A stretch of 64,000 nucleotides of DNA. Origin: Flavobacterium branchiicola (GTDB lineage Bacteria > Bacteroidota > Bacteroidia > Flavobacteriales > Flavobacteriaceae). This document shows, in pieces, positions 55,019-62,000 of this stretch. Numbering within the stretch: position 1 is the first letter of the stretch; each line of letters opens with the position of its first letter. The notes under the pieces were generated by a model. That model was not told the DNA's origin, made no database searches, and saw only the letters and a list, made by a program, of their open reading frames with translations. The stretch spans positions 1 to 64,000 of the forward strand of contig NZ_JAGYWA010000007.1 in assembly GCF_018383905.1 (NCBI RefSeq), in the 5' to 3' direction. The position numbers were made by a program, and so were the translations under genes.

Positions 55019-55720
55019 ATGAAAACATCAGGAAATACAGTATTCATTTCAGGCGGAAGCGCCGGAATTGGTTTCGCCTTTGCTAAAAAATTAAGTGCAG
55101 CAGGAAATAAAGTTATTATTAACGGACGAAGTGAAGAAAGACTTCAAAATGCCGTGAAAGAATTAGACAATGCTTTTGCTATTCAGGGAGATTTATCGGT
55201 AGAGGCAGACCGCATCAAGATCGCCAAAGAACTAGCAGAAAAATTTCCGGAGGTTAATATTGTGATTAATAATGCCGGTGCAGCAATCCTGAATGATTTA
55301 AGTGACACGGCAAATAATGCAGCCGAAAAAGCTTTTCAGGAAATCAATACCAACTATCTAAGTATTATCGATTTTACCCGTTTGGTATTGCCAAATTTAT
55401 TGCAACAGGAAGAAGCCGCAATTGTAAATGTTACTTCTATTGCAGCCTTTAGATCAAACAAATATCTGCCAACCTATTCGGCCAGCAAAGCCGCTTTGCA
55501 CAGCTATACACAAGGACTAAGAATTACCTATGAAGAACAATCTAATCTAAATATTTTTGAAATTTATCCTCCTTTGGTAAACACCGATTTTTCTGCTGAA
55601 ATTGGCGGCGCAAACGGAATTGCTCCATCAGAAGTTGCAGATGAATTGCTTTTGGGATTAGAAAACAATCAATTTGATATCTTGGTTGGAGACTCAAAAA
55701 AATTTTCAGACAGAGTATAA
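55019..55720 (+). CDS. DltE-like short-chain dehydrogenase
   Basis: This 233-residue SDR has the cofactor loop SGGSAGIG at 11-18, NGRSEERL after the second strand (the Arg suggests NADP), INNAG, the catalytic Ser in NVTSIAAF, and YSASK. Length and pattern recall the DltE/YbbO-type oxidoreductases. Two TetR operators lie in its upstream region, so it is probably the main target of the TetR gene. In the company of epoxide hydrolase, nitrilase and Ohr, a role in reducing a reactive carbonyl is plausible but not shown. Confidence 0.88.
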   Translation: MKTSGNTVFISGGSAGIGFAFAKKLSAAGNKVIINGRSEERLQNAVKELDNAFAIQGDLSVEADRIKIAKELAEKFPEVNIVINNAGAAILNDLSDTANNAAEKAFQEINTNYLSIIDFTRLVLPNLLQQEEAAIVNVTSIAAFRSNKYLPTYSASKAALHSYTQGLRITYEEQSNLNIFEIYPPLVNTDFSAEIGGANGIAPSEVADELLLGLENNQFDILVGDSKKFSDRV

Positions 55721-55778
55721 TCTGGTTGCAATCTGAATAAAAAAACGAGTACCTCAGCATTTCAGAATTTTTAAAATC

Positions 55779-55905
55779 AGGGCGTGCCACCAATAAAAGA
55801 AAGACCCAATCAACTTTGCGTTCATTGGGTCTTTCTTTTATTGCTGTCGGGCTTTCGCAGCTACTTCGGTAGCTTAGCTCTATCCCTCACGCGGGCAATC
55901 GTATT
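55779..55905. repeat. GC-richer repeat-like segment
   Basis: The segment begins GGGCGTGCCAC and continues, after the hairpin at 55795-55839, with GTCGGGCTTTCGCAGC and TCTATCCCTCACGCGG. It is clearly richer in GC than its surroundings and encodes nothing. I recall similar word pairs flanking short elements between Bacteroidota genes, but cannot confirm this here. Confidence 0.35.
55795..55840. terminator. Terminator after the SDR gene
   Basis: AAAAGAAAGACCCAAT (55795-55810) is perfectly complementary to 55824-55839, with a 13-base loop. A-run before and T-run after allow either direction. Confidence 0.7.
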
Positions 55906-55968
55906 TACAAGAATTTGCCAGTTATTTAGTAATTTTTTATTTTTAATAAATTCATGTCTCAAAAATCG

Positions 55969-55976
55969 TACTTTTG
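55969..55976 (+). promoter_or_regulatory. Possible -7 box of the XRE gene
   Basis: TACTTTTG fits TAnnTTTG and lies 24 bases before the start codon. No TTTG is found at the -33 distance. Confidence 0.35.
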
Positions 55977-56000
55977 TTTAAAAGCAATACTTTTTGAATT

Positions 56001-56420
56001 ATGAGCACACTATCAAAACCAAATCATATAGGGCGAAAAATTAGCCGAATTCGTGAACTAAGAGACATGAAGCAAGAAGCTTTGGCAAATGCTTTAGGAA
56101 CAAACCAGCAAGCTATTTCAGCTATGGAAAATAGTGAAACAATCGAAGATGAAAAACTACAAGCAGTTGCAAAAGCTTTGGGGGTAAATGTGGACGCTCT
56201 TAAGAATTTTTCAGAAGAAAATGTAATTAATTATTTCAATAGTTTCTATGATAATAGTGGCAAAGGACAGATACTAAATAATTCTTGTACTGACCTTACT
56301 TTTAATCCATTAGAAAAATTAATTGATGCTTACGAAGAAAACAAAAAACTTTACGAACGTTTAGTTCAGTCAGAAAAAGACAAAGTTGAGTTTTTAGAAA
56401 AAATATTGAAGGATAAATAG
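56001..56420 (+). CDS. XRE-family DNA-binding protein with coiled-coil tail
   Basis: This 139-residue protein has a Cro/C1-type helix-turn-helix at about 11-70 (ISRIRELRDMKQEALANALGTNQQAISAMEN). A middle segment (NVINYFNSFYDNSG) leads into a charged C-terminal helix, likely a coiled coil for dimerisation (about 104-139; LIDAYEENKKLYERLVQSE). Partners and targets are unknown. It stands alone with its own terminator. The last 108 bases of the gene plus the terminator are repeated three more times downstream at 56719, 57135 and 57549, which is highly unusual. Confidence 0.88.
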   Translation: MSTLSKPNHIGRKISRIRELRDMKQEALANALGTNQQAISAMENSETIEDEKLQAVAKALGVNVDALKNFSEENVINYFNSFYDNSGKGQILNNSCTDLTFNPLEKLIDAYEENKKLYERLVQSEKDKVEFLEKILKDK

Positions 56421-56438
56421 TTCTTCTTTTTGTCAATC

Positions 56439-56477
56439 AAAAAGCCTAATAAACAGTAACGTTTATTAGGCTTTTTT
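56439..56477. terminator. Terminator of the XRE gene
   Basis: AAAAAGCCTAATAAAC (56439-56454) pairs perfectly with GTTTATTAGGCTTTTT (56461-56476). Copies recur at 56845-56883 (one mismatch) and 57260-57298 within the tandem array. Confidence 0.85.
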
Positions 56478-56488
56478 AATATCAGGAA

Positions 56489-56659
56489 AATATTCCGTAG
56501 GAATATCTGCCCGGTAGACCAAAATTTGAATTGCGGTTTTACGTTCCATAGGAACGTTTGATTAATAATCCATATATTTATTTCTGTAAAAAAAAACAAG
56601 TGTCCCTACAGGACACAATCCACAATCTTTCTACCGGGCAGATATTCCTACGGAATATT
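56489..56659. repeat. Palindrome-rich element 1 with 29-bp perfect inverted ends
   Basis: The ends 56489-56517 and 56631-56659 are perfect 29-bp inverted repeats containing TTCCGTAGGAA and CTGCCCGGTAG. The interior carries further palindromes of the same style, CGTTCCATAGGAACG and GTGTCCCTACAGGACAC. It resembles REP/BIME-like elements mobilised by tyrosine transposases in other bacteria. Small reverse-strand open frames here are by-products of the palindromes. Confidence 0.65.
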
Positions 56660-56718
56660 GAATAATGTTATTAATATTTGCTGATGCGTGTGTTTCGCGC
56701 GTGTTAACGGGGATTTAT

Positions 56719-56826
56719 GAAAAATTAATTGATGCTTACGAAGAAAATAAAAAACTTTATGAACGTTTAGTTCAGTCAGAAAAAGACAAAGTTGAATTTT
56801 TAGAAAAAATATTGAAGAATAAATAG
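56719..56826 (+). pseudogene. XRE gene 3' fragment, copy 1
   Basis: This is 108 bases matching 56313-56420 without indels. The differences I see are three silent changes (AAC/AAT, TAC/TAT, GAG/GAA) and one replacement (GAT to AAT near the end). There is no start codon in frame and no DNA-binding domain. The bias to silent changes suggests it comes from a diverged but once-functional paralogue. Confidence 0.7.
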
Positions 56827-56894
56827 TTCTTCTTTTTGTCAATCAAAAAGCCTACTAAACAGTAACGTTTATTAGGCTTTTTTGATATGAGGAA

Positions 56895-57074
56895 AATATT
56901 CCGTAGGAATATCTGCCCGGTAGACCAAAATTTGAATTGCGGTTTTACGTTCCATAGGAACGTTTGATTAATAATCCATATATTTATTTCTGTAAAAAAA
57001 ACAAGTGTCCCTACAGGACACAATCCACAATCTTTCTATTTTTTTCTACCAGGCAGATATTCCTACGGAATAGT
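56895..57074. repeat. Palindrome-rich element 2
   Basis: Left end 56895-56923 is identical to element 1. The right end 57046-57074 differs at two positions (CTACCAGG and a final AGT), and an extra TATTTTTTT stretch precedes it. Confidence 0.65.
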
Positions 57075-57134
57075 GAATAATGTTATTAATACTTTGCTAT
57101 TGCATGTGTTTCGACAGTGTTCACGGGGATTTAT

Positions 57135-57240
57135 AAAAAAATAATTGATACTTACGAAGAAAATAAAAGCTTTACGAACGTTTAGTTCAGTCAGAAAAAG
57201 ATAAAGTTGAGTTTTTAGAAAAAATATTGAAGAATAAATA
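57135..57240 (+). pseudogene. XRE gene 3' fragment, copy 2
   Basis: Matches the gene end with small length differences near AAAATAAAAGCTTTACG, where the gene has AAAACAAAAAACTTTACG. The frame is therefore broken. It ends with the same GAATAAATAG as copy 1. Confidence 0.65.
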
Positions 57241-57309
57241 GTTCTTCTTTTTGTTTATCAAAAAGCCTAATAAACAGTAACGTTTATTAGGCTTTTTTGA
57301 TATGAGGAA

Positions 57310-57488
57310 AATATTCCGTAGGAATATCTGCCCGGTAGACCAAAATTTGAATTGCGGTTTTACGTTCCATAGGAACGTTTGATTAATAATCCATATATTT
57401 ATTTCTGTAAAAAAACAAGTGTCCCTACAGGACACAATCCACAATCTTTCTATTTTTTTCTACCAGGCAGATATTCCTACGGAATAGT
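57310..57488. repeat. Palindrome-rich element 3
   Basis: Left end 57310-57338 and right end 57460-57488. It is nearly identical to element 2, including the two changed positions in the right end. Confidence 0.65.
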
Positions 57489-57548
57489 GAATAATGTTAT
57501 TAATACTTTGCTGGTGCATGTGTTTCGACAGTGTTCACGGGGATTTAT

Positions 57549-57653
57549 AAAAAAATAATTGATACTTACGAAGAAAATAAAAGCTTTACGAACGTTTAGT
57601 TCAGTCAGAAAAAGATAAAGTTGAGTTTTTAGAAAAAATATTGAGGGATAAAT
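57549..57653 (+). pseudogene. XRE gene 3' fragment, copy 3
   Basis: Has the same frame-breaking difference as copy 2, but ends GGGATAAATAG, close to the intact gene's GGATAAATAG. The array stops here; what follows is a different terminator. Confidence 0.65.
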
Positions 57654-57673
57654 AGTGCTTCATTTTGTAAAAT

Positions 57674-57708
57674 AAAAAAAGCTGTCTCATTACGAGACAG
57701 CTTTTTTT
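57674..57708. terminator. Bidirectional terminator between the XRE array and the ompA-like gene
   Basis: AAAAAAAGCTGTCTC (57674-57688) is perfectly complementary to 57694-57708 with a 5-base loop. It can end transcription of the reverse-strand ompA-like gene, whose stop is at 57730. Confidence 0.85.
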
Positions 57709-57729
57709 GGATAAAATCTATTGAATTAA

Positions 57730-59061
57730 CTAGTTTGTATTCTCAATATTAATTGAAACTCTACGGTTTAAAGCTTTGTTTGCATTTGAAGTATTTGGAA
57801 CCAAAGGTTCACTTTCACCTTTAGAGAACAAATGCATTCTGTTGGATTCAATTCCCTTGTTTCTTAAATAATCTGCTACGGCCTGAGCTCTCTGCATTCC
57901 GATTTCTGAGTTGCGTGACTCTGTACCAATATTGCACGTATATCCTGTAATATTCACTTCGGTAGAGTTGCTTTCTTTTAGGATTTTTGCAATTTCATCA
58001 AGTCTTGAAGCTAACTGTGGTGAAACAGCTGTATTCCCTACTTCTTGAAAAGCCAAAGGTTTTTCAATGTAAGCACGCTGATCGGCTGTTACTTCTTTTG
58101 GTTTAGCAGGAGCAGGTACCTCAGCCACTTTTTGTGGTACAGGATCAGGTTGCTTTGTTGCCACAACAGGAGCTTCAGTTTTTGGTTCAGCTACGGTAGT
58201 TTTTACAGGTTCTTGCTTGTTTTTATTTAGCATAAAGCCAAGTTTTAACTGAATTCCCGCAGAAAAATAACGGCTTTCCTCAACAATTTGTTTGTTGCCG
58301 ATAACACCTTTTGCCTCAGCCGCATTTAATCCGCTAGGACTATAAGAAACAATATTTTGGTTTGGAGTGTCTTTAGCCAAATCTGTTAAACCGTAATCTG
58401 CGTAAACTCCCGTATACAATTGCAAATTATCTTTAAGTTTAAAAGTAAGACCGGTTTCTACACTTAGTAAAAATACAGTTTCAAGACTAACAGTAGTTTT
58501 ATCCTGCCAGTTGGTTACTTTTCCAAATCCGTGTGAAGGTAAATCATCAATCACAAGATTTAAATCAGGATAATAACCGCTAAGTTGTAACTCGCTCGCA
58601 GAGGCTTCTACGGTTTGTTTGCCCGGAAACAATACTTTTCCTCCAAATCCTAAATACCATTGTGTCTGGCTCGCCATCATCGTTCGGTATTGTAAAAGTA
58701 CCGGTATTGCAAAAGAAATAAAGTGTTGCTCTTCTTTATAACCCTTTGGTGTTACGCGATATTCAAAAGCTGAGGTTTGATCGTCAACTTCATAAGAGTT
58801 GATTGTTGTTCCATCATTAAGTTTAAAACTATTTTGATTGTACATAAAATCAACACCAGTAGCAATTCCCCAATGATTACTGAAGAAATGCGTATATCCA
58901 ACTCCTAATCCTCCTCCAAATTTCAGTTCGCCATCACCCACGGGGCTGTCATAAAGAATTCCAGACAGCCCTCCGTTGAGTTTAATGTTAATTTCCTGAG
59001 CATTTGTATTAAGGTTATATAATAAAAATAGGCCTATTACGATTTTAAATTTCATTTTCAT
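57730..59061 (-). CDS. OmpA-family outer-membrane protein with N-terminal beta-barrel
   Basis: This 443-residue protein has a signal peptide ending TNAQ. Residues about 25-270 look like an outer-membrane beta-barrel (GGGLGVGYTHFFSNHWGIATGVDF, LQLYTGVYADYGLTD). A Pro/Ala/Lys-rich linker follows (about 275-330; PKTEAPVVATK, VPAPAKPKEV). The C-terminal OmpA domain (about 335-443) binds peptidoglycan, with VNITGYTCNIGTESRN, MQRAQAVADYL and NRRVSINIE. It starts 25 bases after the stop of the giant adhesin gene and is probably co-transcribed with it. OmpA-type proteins next to SprB-like adhesins in Flavobacteria often help anchor or export them at the cell surface. Confidence 0.9.
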   Translation of the reverse strand: MKMKFKIVIGLFLLYNLNTNAQEINIKLNGGLSGILYDSPVGDGELKFGGGLGVGYTHFFSNHWGIATGVDFMYNQNSFKLNDGTTINSYEVDDQTSAFEYRVTPKGYKEEQHFISFAIPVLLQYRTMMASQTQWYLGFGGKVLFPGKQTVEASASELQLSGYYPDLNLVIDDLPSHGFGKVTNWQDKTTVSLETVFLLSVETGLTFKLKDNLQLYTGVYADYGLTDLAKDTPNQNIVSYSPSGLNAAEAKGVIGNKQIVEESRYFSAGIQLKLGFMLNKNKQEPVKTTVAEPKTEAPVVATKQPDPVPQKVAEVPAPAKPKEVTADQRAYIEKPLAFQEVGNTAVSPQLASRLDEIAKILKESNSTEVNITGYTCNIGTESRNSEIGMQRAQAVADYLRNKGIESNRMHLFSKGESEPLVPNTSNANKALNRRVSINIENTN

Positions 59062-59086
59062 CTGTTTTTTAATTAAATCCCATTCT

Positions 59087-62000
59087 TTAGTTTACCAATA
59101 AATTGATTGTTTTCAGCTGACCACTTGATAAGGTAAGCATTATAATATAAACTCCTGATTGAGACGGTGCAGTAATTTGATTTTTAGCTTTTACATTAGA
59201 AATAGTCTGAACCAGTGTTCCTGTAATGTTAAAGATGGTTACTGTTGCTCCGCTTAGTTGAGATTCACTAAAATTACACTCTAAAGTAAATTCATTCGAT
59301 GCTTTTACCGGGTTAGGATATACTTTTAAAGTATTTGTGAAAACTGCTCCGGTTAATACAAGCGGACACGATTTGATTGAATTTCCTTTTATATCCTTAG
59401 CAATTACATAATAGGTTCCGTTTAAAGGCTGACCTTCGCTGTAATACTGTCGTGTTGCACCAGCAACCGCTGCTCCGTTTTTGTACCATTGGAATGCTAC
59501 AAAGATTTTACTTTGGTTATTGAATAAAAGCACATCAGACCATTGTTGAATAACAAGTCCGGACTGACTTACAGTTACTGGTTTTGTAACTGCTGTTGCA
59601 GGATTATAATTCAGATTTCCATTTTGAGCCGCTGTAATTGTTGTACTACCAGAATTTTTAATATGTAAAGTTGTTCCTGATATTTCGCCAATATTTGAAC
59701 TAGCTATAGAATAATTTATTGGAAGTCCACTGTTTGAAGAGGCAGTAAGCTGTGCTTCTTCTCCGGTATCGCATCCAAATTCTAAAGTTTGAGACCATGT
59801 AATTACCTGATCTGCTTTAATAATTTCAAAAGTAGCACTTTCAAGTACGATTGTGTAGTCTGCACCAGCACTAATAGTTCCTGCTGTAATGTTGTATGTA
59901 CCAACATCTTCTCCGGCTTCTCTCGAAAGACTACCAGAAATTATTGCAGATGTATCACCATTTACAAATCCAGCCGCAGTATAATCGAAAACCGGATCTG
60001 CTGTGCCATACACTTTTTTATGTCCGGCTGTTGCTGTAATAGTAAGCTTGTATTTTTCGGTTGTAAAACTGATTTCGTTTCCGTAATTCACATTACCATT
60101 ACTATTAATAGCATAGGTTTTAACATAGTAAGTTGTATTACCTTTTAAATTAGATAAAGGGGAACTAAGTGAACCTAAAGCACTACCGATAGTAACTTTA
60201 GTATCTGTTACAGAAGGATTAGAATGTGTTGCGAAGACAAAACCGGCTTCGGCTAAACAACTGCCATTATCTCTGTTAATTCCGTCAGAAAAAACAGTTC
60301 CTGTTAAAACAGCACTTGATACAGTAACACTAGTTGGTGTTAGTGTGCTTAAATTAACTAGATTATCAGGTTGAGTAATAATAATATTTTCTGTTATTGA
60401 ACATGAATTGGCATCAGTAATAGTTACTGCATAAGTTCCCGCTGAAAGACCAGAGATACTTGATCCGGTTCCTGGTGATGATGACCATGAATAGGTGTAA
60501 GCTCCGGTACCACCAGTTACGCTTAAAGAAACAGAACCATTATTAGATCCGATACAAGTGACATCAGATTTAGAAACTGTTGCTATAATTGCATTTGGCT
60601 GTACTATTGTAAAGTTTTGTATAGCAGTACATCCATTTGCATCTTTTACCGTTACAGTATGTGTTCCTGCTGCTAAACCAGTGGCTGTTGCCCCAGTTGC
60701 CCCAGAAGGTGCCCATGAATAGGTATAAGCTCCAGTTCCTCCGGTGGCAGTAATACTAGCCTGACCAGTAGCTTCTCCATGACACAAAATATCAACCTGA
60801 GAAGGTACTAAGGTAATAGCAGAAGGTTCTGTTATTGTAACATTTTTTACAATTGTACATCCATTAGACGATGTTATTGTTACCGAATAATTTCCTGCTG
60901 TAAGATTGCTTGCTGTATCATTATTTCCGCCAGACGGTGCCCACACATAAGTAAATGGTCCAGGTGCTCCTGAAGGAACAACGCTGGCTGAACCTGTATT
61001 TGCGCCATGACATAAAACATCAGATTGGCCAATTGTTGCCACTAATGTATTGTTGGTTATAATTACAAAGTTTTTAGTTAAAGTACATCCATTAGCATCC
61101 GTAATTACAACACTATGATTTCCTGCGGCTAAATTTGTTGCAATGTCTGTAGTTTCGCCCGATGGAGACCATGAATAGCTATAAGGTGTAGTTCCTCCAG
61201 AAGGAGTAACTCCAGCCTGACCAGATGTACTACAAGTTGCATCAATTTGAGATGTTGTCGCAGTAAGCACGGCAGGCTGATTAATGGTGATACTTCTTGT
61301 AATAAAACAGCCTTTTGCATCTGTGATGGTGCAATCGAAGACTCCTACTGATAAACCAGTCGCAGTTGCGTCAGTTCCACCATATGGAGCCCATGAATAA
61401 GTATAAGAACTATTACCTCCAGAAGGTGTTACTGTTGCGGTTCCTGTTGCACCTCCGTTACACAGAACATCTGTTTTTGATATCGTTGCATCTAAAATCG
61501 CAGGCTGATTTATATGAACATCTACTGAATATACACAGCCGTTCGCATCTTCAACGAGTACCGAATAATCTCCTGCGGCCAATCCGGAAGCAGTTGCAGC
61601 TGAACCACCATAAGGGGTCCAAGTATAACTATAAGGGAAAGTCGCCCCAGAAGGAGTTATTGTTGCAGTACCATTGGCTCCTCCATTACAGGAAACATCG
61701 CTTGTTGAAACTGAAGCTGAAAATGGAGCTGGTGTACCAATTGTAATATTTTTAACGATTGAACATCCATTGGCATCTGTGATCGTACAGGTATAATCTC
61801 CCGCTGGTCTGCCTGATACAGATGATGCGATACCTCCAAGTGGGGCCCATGCATAAGTATAACCAGGAGTTCCGCCTGATACTGTCACACTTGCAGTACC
61901 ATTACTTCCTCCATTACAACTAATACCTGTTGATGCTGTAGTGGCAGATAATGGTGCAGCTGGTTGGCCAATTGTAAAAGTTTGTGTTTGTTGACAACCA

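Larger units (their letters stand above)
56313..57653. repeat. Tandem array: XRE 3' end, terminator and palindromic element, about 3.25 units of 406-416 bp
   Basis: The first unit begins inside the XRE gene at 56313. Equivalent points recur at 56719, 57135 and 57549 (offsets 406, 416 and 414). Each full unit holds the last 108 or so bases of the XRE gene, a terminator, and an element with inverted ends. Units 2 and 3 are nearly identical, including shared changes such as CTACCAGG for CTACCGGG, so they arose most recently. The fourth copy is cut short after the gene fragment. Confidence 0.85.

Noticed and set aside
56366..57444. Three similar reverse-strand open frames of 77-85 codons (56366-56599, 56772-57023, 57187-57444).
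   Set aside because: They lie in the palindromic elements and copied gene tail, antisense to the XRE end, with no start signal. Their similarity simply reflects the DNA repeat.
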